Of a stretch of DNA of 64,000 bases, positions 21,752 to 33,942 are shown piece after piece (positions within the stretch are counted from its first letter, which is position 1; each line of letters starts with the position of its first letter). The stretch is taken from NCBI GenBank assembly GCA_001695595.3, contig MBPM02000104.1:124001-188000 (forward strand), read 5' to 3'. Both the position numbers and the translations under genes were made by a program. The notes under the pieces are model-generated. The model worked only from the letters and a program-made list of their open reading frames with translations. It was not told the DNA's origin and did not search any database. This stretch comes from Plasmopara viticola. Taxonomy: Eukaryota > Oomycota > Peronosporomycetes > Peronosporales > Peronosporaceae.

Positions 21752-22051
21752 TAAAGAAAGGTCGAAGTGAGCACTAGATGGTAGAATGCAAAGTGAATAT
21801 ATTAAGAGGTCCTTAGTTCGCAACTACATGCTACCTCTAAGCCAATGATTTATCCAAGCCAATCAGAACGACCCACCATCCGGGCGCAATCATCTTCCCA
21901 TCCGGGCGCAATCATCTTCCCATCCCAAAGTCGATCTTTTGCCCATCTTGAACCCGCTCCTTCAAGCAGTCATCAACTGATTGCAGATACCGGTACTTAC
22001 CGATAGGCAGTCGCTGGTCGAGGCGTCTTTTCGCCAGCATCTTCGACAACA
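21752..22051 (-). repeat. E9 3' LTR (300 bp)
   Basis: Family II LTR with two tandem CCGGGCGCAATCATCTTCCC units. It differs from its mate at a few positions (for example GAAAGG versus GAATGG near the left end). Confidence 0.94.
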
Positions 22052-24218
22052 CTCCCACTCGACTCGACAGCCTTTTGTCCTTGAATGCCGAGCATGCTCC
22101 GAAGTTTGCAGAATTGTGTAGCTGAAATAGGTTTCGTCATGATGTCGGCCAGCATATCTTGAGTCGGACAGTACTCGAGCACCACTTGATTTGCTTCAAC
22201 CTTCTCGCGCACAAAGTGGTACCGAATGTCGATGTGCTTGGTGCGCTTATGAAACTCCGGGTTCTTGGCCAGCGCGATTGAGCCTTGATTATCTTCATAA
22301 ATCTTGATCGCATCGTCGCTCCTTATTTCGCCGAGTTCACAAAGAAAAGTCTTAAGCCACACTGCTTCTTGTGTAGCCTCCGAAAGCGCCATGTATTCGG
22401 CTTCCGTCGATGAAAGGGCCACCGTCCGCTGATTCTTGCTCTCCCAGCTGACACATCCTCCGCTCATCATGAATGCATAGCCACTGGTACTCCGTCTTGA
22501 TCCGGTATCCCCGGCCCAGTCCGCATCCTAGTAACCTTGGAGACCTTTATCGAAGCTTGCTCGAAACTCGATACCGTGCGTCTTGGTTCCTCGGATGTAG
22601 CGAAAGACCCTTTTAAGAGCTTGCCAATGTGTTGGACACGGGTCCGCAGCAAACTGGCTAAGCACTCCCACTGCTGCTGCAAGGTCCGGGCGGGTGCCGA
22701 CCATAAGATACATAAGGCAGCCCACAGCATTTCGGTACGGCACACCCGCCATTGTCACGTCGTGCTTGCAACCACCTTCACACATTGACTTTGTCAGCTT
22801 GAGGCCTGGATCTTGTGGCGTTCGTACTGGCTTGCTGCTGTCCATCTTGAATTTCTGAAGGATGTCGTTCGTAAACTTGGTCTGTTGCATCATGACTGTC
22901 CCGCTTTCGGTGTCTTGCATAATTTCCATTCCAAGAAAGTAGCTGAGCTTGCCCATGTCGGTCATTTCGAAACGTTTGCTGAGCGTTCGCTTGGTGTCTT
23001 GGAGCATCTTGTCGCTGCTGCTTGCGAGAATCAAGTCGTCGACGTAAAGCGCCACAAACATCATGTTTTGACTGTCACGCTTCATATAGACGCAGTGGTC
23101 TGATTCGCACTTCTTGAAATCCAGTCCTAGCATGAAATCGTCGATTGTCTTGTTCCACATTCGAGGCGACTGCTTGAGCCCGTACAATGATCGCTGAAGC
23201 TTGCACACGTAGTCCGGGTGGTTGTCGTCGCTGAATCCATCCGGCTGCACCATGTAGATGTCTTCGTCAAGCAGACCATTGAGAAAAGCCGTTTTCACAT
23301 CCATTTGATGAACGGTGAGATTGTACTTGGCCGCCAAACTGAGCAAAATCCTGATTGAAGTGAACTTGGCAACAGGCGCGAATGTCTCCTCGTAGCCTAT
23401 GCCATGTTTTTGTGAAAAGCCTTTTGCCACCAGACGCGCCTTGTACCGCTCGATTTGGCCAGCCTGATTTGTCTTGACTCGAAACACCCATCTACTGCCA
23501 ATCGGTTTTGCGCCCTTGAGGCAGCGGCACAAGCGTCCAGGTATTGCTCTTTCGCAGCGACTCCATTTCCGATCTGCAGGCTTCTTTCCACTTGGCTGCT
23601 TCGTTTGATTCCATCGCCGACTTGTACGTGATCGGCATCTCCCACTGAATCAACGACGAAAGCAGCCTCAAAGTCTTCTGCCGTCGCAGACATTTCATTC
23701 AGCGACTGATAGCGGTTGAAACGCTTGGGTCGTGGGATGTCTGCAGCTTTCTCTAACGACTGAGTTCGTTAATGACGCTTGCTGCCTGGCTCGAACTCAT
23801 TATCTTGAGTCATCTCTTCATTTTCGTTGTCGGTGTCAATGGGCTGCGAAGACTCATCACCGACTTCATCATCTTGCACGACAACTTCACTCTTGGACTT
23901 CTGTCTTCCACCATCAAAGACGTCCTCCATAAATTGTGCATCTCGGCTAATTAACAAACGACCGCTGTCCACTTCCTGAAAACGATACGCCTTTTCATGC
24001 TCTGAATATCCGAGAAACCGACAGCGTACCGATCGAGCGTCCAATTTGGACCTTGGAACTTGAACGTACGCATGGCAGCCGAATACCTTGAGATTCGCTA
24101 GCAGTGGTTTCTTGCCTGTCCAAACTTGGTGCGGTGACTTGTCATGATTTACAGCACGCGTTGGACACCGATTTCGAATGAATGTAGCTGTCATCACTGC
24201 TTCGCCCCAGTATGACTT
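21997..24218 (-). pseudogene. E9 integrase end, linker, RT, RNase H and LTR-encoded tail
   Basis: From right to left: integrase C-terminus up to the E10 site (SYWGEAVMTATFIRNRC), acidic linker, RT ([51 protein letters not shown]) and RNase H (LSSTEAEYMALSEATQE, EDNQGSIALAKNPEF), finishing EDAGEKTPRPATAYR inside the 3' LTR. Lesions: a 14-bp loss near 24051, TAA for Gln near 23771, a two-base deletion near 23640 shared with E15, an extra base near 23510, and TAG for Ser at about 22528 in GYSDADW. Not translatable as one protein. Confidence 0.9.
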
Positions 24219-24510
24219 TGTTGGATTTCTGAAGCGAAGGAGTGGGGAGCGAAGCTTGCGGGGAGCGAAGAGCGAAGAAGGCACTTGAGCTGTTGAAGGA
24301 AGATTCGAAAGTGATTCATTTAATGTTAGTTCTAGCTGATGAGACATGCACTAGCTCTTCCTATCATTTAGTTCGTCTAATCACAATCATTCCTTACTCG
24401 TCCAATCATCCTACTCGTCTAATCAACGTGCGATCGTATTGGACCGGTTCGGGCTAACCGGTTAATGGGTGCAACTGGTACATTGTACCATAAACTAGTT
24501 ACCCTTAACA
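24219..24510 (-). repeat. E10 3' LTR (292 bp, C-type)
   Basis: In element orientation it starts TGTTAAGGGTAAC and ends CCAACA. A dyad GGTACATTGTACC sits near the U3 start (24477-24489). Confidence 0.96.
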
Positions 24511-24517
24511 CGCCCCC

Positions 24518-27500
24518 TCAATGCGAACACGCGTGGATGCCGAGAGCTGCCGTCATGTCCTTGTGACGTGGTCCTGGAAGAGCCTTGGTCATGATGTCCG
24601 CGAGCATGATGGCTGTCTCGCAGTACTCCAGCTTGACTTCACCGCGTTTGACTTCATCAAAGATGTGATGGTACTTGATGTCGATGTGCTTGGCACGTCC
24701 ATGGTTCACTGGATTCTTCGTCATTTTGATGCATGACTGATTGTCCTCAAAGATCTTGAGTTCCGGCGTGGTCTCATTCGCAGCCGTCAAAATCTCGTGC
24801 AGGAGATGATGGATCCACTTGCCTTCTTGTATAGCCAGACTCAAAGCGATGTACTCTGCTTCGCTGGTGGAGAGCGACACACTTGACTGCTTCTTGCTTC
24901 CCCAACTGATGGGTGCGTTCATTAATATGAACGCGTAGCCCGAAGTCGACTTGCGGTCCGTGTGGTCGCCTGCCCAGTCCGCGTCCGAGTATGCGCGGAA
25001 GTCCACTTTGTTTCCGGGCTTAAAACAGAGTCCATGCGACTTGGTTCCTTGGAGGTAGCGAAGAATTCTCTTGACTGCAGTCCAATGCTCGTCTCGAGGG
25101 TTTTCCATGAATCGCGACGCATATCCAACGGCAAAGGCGATATCCGGGCGAGTCGCTGTCATTAGATGCATAAGTGCACCGACTGCTTCACGGAACGGAA
25201 CGCTTGTTGCTGTCGGCTTGTCACTTGGCACAAGTCGAGTGCTTGGATCCGCCGGGCTTACAACGGGCTTGCTGTCGTGCATGCCGAAGCGCTTGAGTAT
25301 GTCTTCGATGTAGCGCCGCTGGCATACTGTCACACTGCCGTCAGGGTGTTTTACCAGCTCCATACCCAGGACGAAGACGCATTCACCGCTGTCCGTCATC
25401 TCGAAGCGCGTCTTCAAGTCATTCTTGGTGCGTGCGACGAGGTCGGTCGAGCTTCCTGTGACGAGTACATCGTCGACGTAAACCAGAAGCAGTACGCAGT
25501 GGATATCCAAAATCTTGATGTACAGGCAGGGATCGAAAGCCGAAACTCGGAAGCCGATGGAGCAAACAAACTCGTCGAAGGTCTCGTTCCAAACTCGCGA
25601 GGCTTGCTTGAGTCCATAGATAGCCTTAACCAGCTCGAGACAGTCGAAGTCATCATCGAGCTCAACTCTTTCTGGCGTTGCGCAAAACACTTGCTCCTTC
25701 ATGACGCCGTACAAAAATGCCGTCACCCCATCCAGTTGGTCGAGAGGCCAGTCGAAGTACTTGGCAATTGCAATGACCATTCGTAAGGTTACGTACTTGA
25801 TAACAGGTGAGAATGTCTCCGTGTAGTCGATGCCGTACTTTTGCTTGAACCCCTTCGCAACTAGGCGCGCTTTATACTTCTCAATCGATCCATCAGCTTT
25901 GCGCTTGATCTTGAATACCCATTTGGTTCCAATGGCACGTTGTCCACTCGGGAGTTTTGCCGCTCGAAATACTCCACGAAGCCGCATCGACTCAAGCTCG
26001 CCTTGAATGGCTTTGCGCCAGTGCACCTGTTCCGGTCCATTAACTGCATCTTGATATGTCGTTGGCTCGGAAAGGTCAGTAATTTCCACAGCGTTGGCGC
26101 TTGCTCGCCATTATCCATCCGCTGGAGACGTGCCGTCTTCGTGAACTTGGCCGTCTTTTTCTTCTTCATCCACCATAGTGGGCATGCCTGGTCGGCGTTT
26201 GGCTTGAGGCTGAACGGGATCTTCGGGGGCACTTGCTTCTTCCAAACCGATGTTTTGACTCGTTGAGCGCGTATTTGAGATCCTGTTACGCGAGCTTGAG
26301 TGGTTGGGCTTGCGCTTTCCTGTGTGTTTGAACTCCGTTGGTCCCGAGTCGTCGATATCGAGGGAGTCGAAGTCGAACAGCGAATCATGGTCGTCATCGT
26401 CTAAGCGTTTCGCAACGTTACCGAAGCTGGATTCGTCGAAGTTGACGTCGCGACTGATCACCACCTTCCCTGCTTCGATGTCAAAGACGCGGTATGCCTT
26501 AGAACGTTCCTCGTAGCCGATGAAAATTCCCTCACGAGCCTTAGCGTCCCACTTGAGTCGTTTTTCTCCTGGTGTAAGGATGAAAGCCTTGCACCCAAAT
26601 ACTCGCATGTGTTTGACGCTTGGTTTGGTCTTGTACACAATTTCGTAAGGCGTTTTGGCGGGAATTTTCGGAGACGGGAGTCGATTCTTGATGTAGATCG
26701 CTGTCATTGCCGCTTCAGCCCAAAACGCTTTGTCCAAACCAGCGTGATGTAACATGGTGCGACCGATCGTCACGATAGTCCTGTTGGCTCGCTCTGCAGT
26801 ACCGTTTGTCTGGTGTGCGTAGCGAACTGTGGGCTGCACCTCGATTCCATGATCGTCGTAGAAATTCAAAAGGGAGTTTGTTGCAAACTCCTTGGCCCCG
26901 TCATGACGCACAAACTTGACCTTGGCATTGAACTGTTTCTCAACCTTGAGAATGTACTTGCGCAGACAGTCTTCACTTTCCGACTTGGCGCGCAAACAGA
27001 ATCCAGCCATACACCCACTTGCCTCGTCCGTGATGATCAGCAAATATCTGCTGCCACCAAGCGACTCGTGCTCCATTGGACCGCAATTGTCGAAGTGTAG
27101 AAACTCAAACGGGGCATACTTAGGCTTGCTTGGATTGCTCGGGAATGGTTTTTGAACCATCTTCCCTTGCTGGCATCCTCGGCACAGACCAGGTGACTTA
27201 GAGGGTGGCTTGGCGTCCTTGATCATGTCGCTGTTGATCATTTTGCGAAGAACTTCAACCGGAGCATGACCCATGCGAGCGTGCAAGTCTTCACCGCTAC
27301 CTTGCATGACTGCATTGGCACAGCGTTGCGGCGTTCGAAGCCAGTAGAGTCCGTTGATGAGATCCGCAGTCGCAACAACTTGCTTGGACTTCTTGCGAGC
27401 AACGTGCATCTTGGACCCGTCAAATACAACCTGAAACTGTCCACTCTTGTTGATCTGCGGAATCGACAGCAGATTCTTGCTTATGCTTGGCACGTATAGC

Positions 27501-28570
27501 GCATCCTTTATTTCGATTTCACGCTCGTTGCCATTGGGTAGAATCACCCGTTCGATGATGTTCCCTACGCCCTTGATTTCAGCCTTGTTACCGTCGGCAA
27601 CAGACAATTCGCCTTCATGGTCTTCATGAAGCACGGCGAACTTGGTCTTGTCGTTGCATATGTGGTGCGTGGCACCACTATCAATGGCCCAGAGTCCCGA
27701 TGCGTTGCTAGTCGTTGATATGCCGCATTCCAGCGAGACAGCGAAGGCGACTCGATCGTCGTAGTCGTTGTAGTCGTTACGCCACTGGACATTGTTGGCC
27801 ACGCGTCCACGGTTGTTGCCGCCGCGCTTAGGGCCTCGATTCTCGTCCTTCTGCTTGGTCCAGCACCGCTCAGTCGAGTGCCCCAATTTACCGCAGTACG
27901 TGCACTGGCGAGGCTCCCGATCAGTGCTGAACGCACGTGCCGCGTCTTCAGTCTTGATCGCCAGAGTCTTCTCGCCCTGCCGCTTGATATGCTCGTTCGT
28001 GAGCACCTTGACAACGTCTTGCGTTTTCAGCTCCGCAGTGCTCATCTCCAGATTCAATACCACGTTCTCGTAGCTCTTGGGGAGACTGCGCAGCAAGCAG
28101 ATCGCCACGTCCTCGTCCTCCATCTTGGCGCCGATGCTGCTGAGCTTGGCGCTAATGTTGAGGACCTCGTTGCAATGTTGTAGCACATTGCCGCCTTCCG
28201 ACATCTCCATGCTGAAGAGCTGTCGCTTGAGATAGATGCAACCGGCCTTCTGGGACCCACCGTAAAGTGTCTTCACACGCACCCATGCGACCCATGCTTC
28301 CTCGCAGTCATCGACAACGTGATGATAATCCGCGTCCATGTGGAGCAGCATAAGTCCGAAGGCGATGTTGTTGAGCTTGACGTACTCATCCTTGGCACGA
28401 GAGTCGGTGAAGGTAGGAGTCGTCTGGCGATTCACCACATGCCACGTTGACTTTGTCAGGAACACGCCACGCATGTAGCGGCTCCACGTCACGTAGTTGT
28501 CTCCGTTGAATTTGTCGATGGAGACTTTGGTGGAAACGTCTTGCGCAGTGGACATGATAGTTGGGCTCAT
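24518..28570 (-). pseudogene. E10 gag-pol polyprotein (family I), one in-frame stop
   Basis: A single frame of 1,350 codons runs from the ATG (28568-28570, inside the primer binding site) to TGA 24518-24520, interrupted only by TAA at 26111-26113 (codon 820; the E19 copy has TCA, Ser). Domains: gag 1-210; CCHC knuckle 223-236 ([14 protein letters not shown]); protease Asp297 in IDSGAT; integrase HHCC His430, His435, Cys463, Cys466 and DDE Asp494, Asp557, Glu593; acidic linker; RT with LDQLDGVTAFLYG and YVDDVLVTG; RNase H with [19 protein letters not shown] and EDNQSCIKM. The stop falls between integrase and RT, so gag, protease and integrase could still be made. With identical LTRs this is the best recent family I insertion here. 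Confidence 0.95.
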
Positions 28571-28574
28571 AACC
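28563..28574 (-). promoter_or_regulatory. E10 primer binding site overlapping the start codon
   Basis: GGTTATGAGCCC lies directly next to the 5' LTR. It is complementary to the anticodon arm of initiator tRNA-Met (GGGCUCAUAACC). The ATG at its bases 5-7 is the first codon of gag-pol. Confidence 0.85.
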
Positions 28575-28866
28575 TGTTGGATTTCTGAAGCGAAGGAGTG
28601 GGGAGCGAAGCTTGCGGGGAGCGAAGAGCGAAGAAGGCACTTGAGCTGTTGAAGGAAGATTCGAAAGTGATTCATTTAATGTTAGTTCTAGCTGATGAGA
28701 CATGCACTAGCTCTTCCTATCATTTAGTTCGTCTAATCACAATCATTCCTTACTCGTCCAATCATCCTACTCGTCTAATCAACGTGCGATCGTATTGGAC
28801 CGGTTCGGGCTAACCGGTTAATGGGTGCAACTGGTACATTGTACCATAAACTAGTTACCCTTAACA
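28575..28866 (-). repeat. E10 5' LTR (292 bp, C-type)
   Basis: Mate of 24219-24510, apparently identical; followed by the GACTT duplication and resumption of E9 integrase. Confidence 0.96.
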
Positions 28867-30758
28867 GACTTGGATAAGCCGGCATGTTCCATCATGCAGC
28901 GGGCGCATTCCACAAGCGTACGGTTCATCCGTTCGGCTACCCCATTCAGCTGAGGCGTGTAAGGAGGCGTAAATTTTTGAAGAATGCCACGTTTTGCACA
29001 GAATTTGGTCATCGAGCCAGAAGTATATTCGCCACCGTTGTCGCATCGAAGTGTCTTGACACGCTTGTTTGTCTGCGTTTCGGCCAACGCAACGAATTTG
29101 ACGAACTTGTCGGCCACCTCAGATTTGCTCTTCAGCAGATAAACGACGCAAAAGTGCGATTTTTCGTCGATAAATGTGACGAAATAACGCTTGCCGCCGA
29201 ATGTTGGTGTTTGCATTGGCCCACAAACGTCACTATGTATGACTTCCAGCACTTCTTTGGCGCGACTTGGGGATGACTTCATAAAGCTCACCCTTGTCTG
29301 TTTACCGAGCGCACAACCGTTGCAGAGCTCCCACTGGCTTACCGAAGTCAAGTCGATTCCAGTGCCATAGCCTTTTTTAATAATGGCATCTAGGCCAGCA
29401 TGGCCAATGTGACCAAGTCGAAGGTGCCAGAGGTACGAAGTGGTGTCCCCGTGGCATCCCGACGAACTTGTCAGATTTGCCTCGTGCGTCACAGTTGGCC
29501 TCATGCACATTTTGAACAGTCCTTTGCCTTCTCGGGAGCCAAGTTTCCAACGAAAACCCTTTGCCTGCGCGTAGCATCCATCGCTCTCAAACGTTACGGG
29601 GCTGACATCCTTAGTGAAACGGCCGACGGAAAACAAATTGCGCGAAAGCTTGGGGATATGCCACACGTTCGTAAGCAAGCCTTTCTTAATCCCACGTGGA
29701 GTTGTCATAGTTATGACAATGTCACCCGTGCTAAGTGCTTGAACGACACCGTCGTCAGCAAGATGCACGTCCACTGGGGAGATAACCTTGTAATTCTTCA
29801 TGTACTCTTTGGAGTACGTCATGTGCTGCGTTGCACCCGAGTCCACAAGCCACACACAGCTATCCTAAGCCGCACTCATGTCTCCACCAGCCGAAAATAG
29901 GAAATCGCCAGCGTCTTCTTCAAGCTGCGCGATATTCGCTCGCTGCGGTCGCTGCCGCTCCGCGTTTTCGCGGATCCTTACAGGACACTTGGCAATCCAA
30001 TGTCCACTTTTACCGCAATAATGACAGGCGCTGTTGGCCTTCATCGGTGGTTGACGACCCTTACGCCGTCCGCTGTTACTTGACATAAACGCTTGGCCTT
30101 GCGTGTGTGTCGCTCCATCGACGTCACTACCTTGTTCCTTGCGTTTCATGTCCTCATGTAGAAGTCGAGACGTTACGAGTTCCCATGTTAGCGAATCTGA
30201 TCGAGACTCCAATGCCGTAATTAGGAACGCAAACGATTCATTCAAACTTGCCAGAAGCGTGATGACCAAGTCGTCTTCGCTGACCGGAGCGCCCACCGCG
30301 TCGAGCTGTTCCGCCAGTGTCTTGAGTTTGTTAATGTGCCCCAACACATCATCACCTTCACTCATCATTGTCGTGAAGAAGCGTCGACGAAGAAAGAGCT
30401 TGTTGGCCAAACTCCTCTTCTCGAAATGCGACGTCAGACGCGACCATGCATCGTGCGCACCATCAGCCGACCGGACCAAAGGCAGTTGCGAATCTTCCAT
30501 TGCGAGACAGATGATCGCCATGGCCTTGCGCGATTTTCTCTTAAACGTGGCTTGGTCCAGCGTGGTGAGGCAGTGCTCAAGCTTGACTTCCCCGGAAACG
30601 ACCTCCCACAAGTCGCGTTCCTCGAGCACCATCTGCATCTTGAACTTCCACGTGTGGAAGTTGGCTCCATCGAATTTGTTGATTCGACTGGAGGCAGAGA
30701 TGTCCATTGCGAAGGCGGAGTCGTAGTCGGGGGCAGAGGTTGCAGGGCTTGGGCTCAT
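28867..30758 (-). pseudogene. E9 gag, protease and integrase region
   Basis: The ATG (30756-30758) lies in the primer binding site. Gag (INKFDGANFHTWKFKMQM) and the knuckle CHYCGKSGHWIAKC are open to about 29865, where TAG replaces Lys just before SCVWLVDSGATQHMT. The second open stretch contains protease, the GAG-pre-integrase HHCC region (HLRLGHIGHAG, CNGCALGK) and integrase DDE (HSDVCGP, RCDNGGEY, GVAERMN), reaching the E10 site at SYWGEA. E15 carries almost the same protein. Confidence 0.92.
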
Positions 30759-30762
30759 AACC

Positions 30763-31062
30763 TAAAGAATGGTCGAAGTGAGCACTAGATGGTAGAATGC
30801 AAAGTGAATATATTTAAAGGTCCTTAGTTCGCAACTACATGCTACCTCTAAGCCAATGATTTATCCAAGCCAATCAGAACGACCCACCATCCGGGCGCAA
30901 TCATCTTCCCATCCGGGCGCAATCATCTTCCCATCCCAAAGTCGATCTTTTGCCCATCTTGAACCCGCTCCTTCAAGCAGTCATCAACTGATTGCAGATA
31001 CCGGTACTTACCGATAGGCAGTCGCTGGTCGAGGCGTCTTTTCGCCAGCATCTTCGACAACA
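30763..31062 (-). repeat. E9 5' LTR (300 bp)
   Basis: Mate of 21752-22051. Its outer end continues the E11 reading frame by chance into the EDAGEKTPRPATAYR tail normally used at the 3' end of family II. Confidence 0.94.
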
Positions 31063-33938
31063 TTCAGAAGCTCCACGCAGTCAAATCCATTGTCCAGCTC
31101 AACACCCTCGGGCACGCAGCAAAACACTTTTTCCTTCATCAAACCGTATAAGAAGGCAGTGACGACGTCAAGTTGATCCAGGGGCCAACCGAGGAGCTTG
31201 GTAATGGCGATTATCATGCGAAGTGTCACGTACTTCACGACAGGAGAGAACGTCTCCGTGTAATCAATGCCATACTTCTGTACGAAGCCTTTCGCGACGA
31301 GTCGAGCCTTGTACTTCTCGATGGATCCATCCGCTTTGCGCTTGATCTCAAAGACCCACTTGGTCCCGACTGCGCGTTGATGGTTGGGTAACTTGGCGCG
31401 AATGGCCTTGCGCCAGTGAACTTGATCGGGTCCGCTCACGGCATCTTGGAAGGTCTTCGGTTCAGCGCTGTCGCTTGCTTCCACTGCGTTTGCACTTGCT
31501 CGCCAAAACATAGGCGAAGTGGAGTCACTGTCACCTTCATCTTCCGTTTTCGCTTCTTGGGCCGAGGCATCTTGACCTTGATCGTCCGAGTCATTGACAG
31601 GTGCGCTTGCTTCCTCAAGTCCAATTCGACGGCGCGGGCCACTTGAACGTTGATGCTTGTCCGGCTCGGAGTTCGCTTTTCGCTTCCCCGCCTGCTTGAA
31701 AACATGTACTTCTTCAGAGTCAGAGAGCGCGAGGTACTCGATGGCTTCTTCGATTTTGGAGTCTTCGTCGACCGAGCTCGTGTTAAAGCTTGTTTCGTCG
31801 AATGTGACATCGCGAGAGATCACGACCTTTCCCGCCTCGATGTCATAAACGCGATACGCCTTGGACCGTTCCTCGTAGCCCATGAAAATGCCTTCACGAG
31901 CTTTTGGGTCCCACTTTTGTCGCTTTTCCTTTGGCGTCAAAACGAAGGCCTTGCACCCGAAGACTCGCATGTGCTTCACGTTGGGCTTGGACTTGTATAT
32001 AATCTCATACGGCGTTTTTCCGGGAATCTTGGGGGACGGCAGTCGATTCTTGATGTAGATTGCCGTCATCGCCGCTTCAGCCCAAAAACGCTTGTCCACG
32101 CCGGCGTGGTGGAGCATGCTGCGGCCGATCGTCACAATGGTCCTGTTCGCACGCTCAGCAGTACCGTTGGTCTGGTGTGCGTACTGAACGGTTGGCTGCA
32201 CTTCAATGCCATGCTCTTCGTAGAAGTCCACAAGCGATCTTGTTTTAAATTCCTTGGCCCCATCGTGACGCACGTACTTAACTTTGGCGTTGAACTGGCG
32301 CTCCACTTTCGTAATAAAGCTTCGAAGACAGCGTTCACTCTCCGAGCGGGCGCGAATACAGAAGCCGGTCATGCAGCCGGAGGCCTCGTCGGTAACGAGT
32401 AGCAAATGCCTGCTGCCTCCAAGCGATTCCTGCTCCATTGGCCCGCAGTTATCGAAATGCAGACACTCGAACGGCTTGTACTTGGGCTTGTTTGGGTTGC
32501 TCGGGAATGGTTTTTGTACCATCTTGCCCTGCTGGCACCCACTGCACTTGCTCGAGTTCTTCGACGTCGGAGGCATCTTGGCACCTGTCACCATGCCGCC
32601 TGACACCATCTTGCGAAGCACGTCGTTTGGAGCGTGGCCCATCCGCGCGTGGAGGTCGACTCCATTGATCTAAACATTGGACACGGAGTTGGCGCTTGCG
32701 CGTGGCACACGGAGCCAATACAGGCCGTCGACGAGGTCTGCGGCGGCAACGACTTGTCGCGATTTCTTCCGCGCAATGTGCATTTCACCACCGTCGAAGA
32801 TCACCATGAACTGTCCGCTGCTGTTGATTTGGGGCACCGACAGCAGATTCTTGTTCATGCTTGGAACGTAAAGCGCGTCTTCGATCCTGATGTTGCGCGT
32901 GCTACCGGTGGGCAAAGAGACTTGTTCCACCACAGTCCCCACACCCAAAATCTTGGCGGTATGCCCGTTTGCCACGGTCAATTCTCCGTCGCCGCACTCC
33001 TTGATTTCGACAAACTTGGCCTTGTCGTTGCAAATGTGGTGCGTGGCGCCACTGTCGATGGCCCACGTTCCTTGAAACTTCTTGCCCGTCGACACGCCGC
33101 ACTCCATAGAGACCGCAAATGCGACCGCGTCAAAATCGTCTTCGTCACGCCAGTCTCTCCACTCGATGTTGTTGGCTCCGCGACCACCTCGGCCGCGTCG
33201 TACTCCTCCTCGATTTTCTTCCTTCTGCTTGGTCCAGCACTTGTCGATGACGTGCCCCAATTTCCCGTAGTACGTGCAGCGACGCACTTCGCGTTCGGCG
33301 CTGAAAGCCTTCGCTGCTTCTTCGACCTTGACAGACGCAGTCTTCTCGCCTTGTCGCTTGATATGCTCGTTTGTGAGCACTTTTACCACGTCCTGCGTCT
33401 TCAGCTCTGCGGTGCTCATTTCCAAATTGAGCACCACATTCTCGTAGCTCTTGGGGAGACTACGAAGCAGGCAGATCGCGACGTCTTCGTCCTCCATCTT
33501 GGCGCCAATACTGCTGAGTTTCGCGCTGATGTTGAGAACTTCGTTACAATGATGAAGAACATTGCCGCCTTCCGCCATTTCCATGCTGAAAAGCTGACGT
33601 TTCAGGTAGATCCGTCCAGCCTTTTGCGACCCACCGTACAGCGTACGCAAGCGCGTCCACGCGACCCAGGCTTCTTCGCAGTTGTCAAGCGCATGGTGGT
33701 AGTCGGCGTCCATGTGGAGCAACATCAAGCCGAACGCGATGTTGCTTGACTTAACATACTCGTCCTTCGCCCGGGGATCCGTGAAGCTTGGCGTTGTCTC
33801 GCGGTTCACCACACTCCACACGGACTTGGTCAGGAACACGCCACGCATGTAGCGGCTCCACGTGGCGTAGTTGTCGCCGTTGAACTTGTCGATGGAAATC
33901 TTGGTATCTTGGACAGAGGACATCGTGCTTGGGCTCAT
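31063..33938 (-). pseudogene. E11 gag-pol (family I), one nonsense, altered zinc knuckle
   Basis: The ATG is 33936-33938. Gag has the core [18 protein letters not shown]. The knuckle reads [14 protein letters not shown], with Tyr (codon 33267-33269) where the second zinc-binding Cys should be. Protease [11 protein letters not shown] is followed by a TAG at 32670-32672. From 32642 leftwards the frame is open again: integrase HHCC ([18 protein letters not shown]), DDE ([26 protein letters not shown]), linker, then RT with a 15-codon in-frame deletion before KLPNHQRAVGTKWVF. It ends at the E9 insertion in FDCVELL. Confidence 0.92.
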
Positions 33939-33942
33939 AACC

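Larger units (their letters stand above)
24219..28866 (-). mobile_element. E10: complete, very young family I element
   Basis: LTRs 24219-24510 and 28575-28866 are both 292 bp and identical as far as I can read them. The target duplication GACTT is perfect at 24214-24218 and 28867-28871, inside E9 integrase. The primer binding site is 28563-28574 and the polypurine tract is 24511-24517. The polyprotein has a single nonsense codon. E19 is an older relative with the same LTR type. Confidence 0.97.
21752..31062 (-). mobile_element. E9: complete family II element, host of E10
   Basis: LTRs 21752-22051 and 30763-31062 are both 300 bp and nearly identical. The target duplication TTCAG is perfect on both sides. 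E10 splits the internal region within integrase. The primer binding site is 30751-30762 and the polypurine tract is 22052-22060. E15 (43555-48132) is a close sister that lacks the E10 insertion. Confidence 0.96.

Noticed and set aside
32634..33749. Long antisense open frame (371 codons) opposite E11 gag, and a similar one of 301 codons at 15365-16270
   Set aside because: They mirror the gag codons in a fixed phase and recur only where gag is open. No known domain or start context; treated as shadows of the sense gene.
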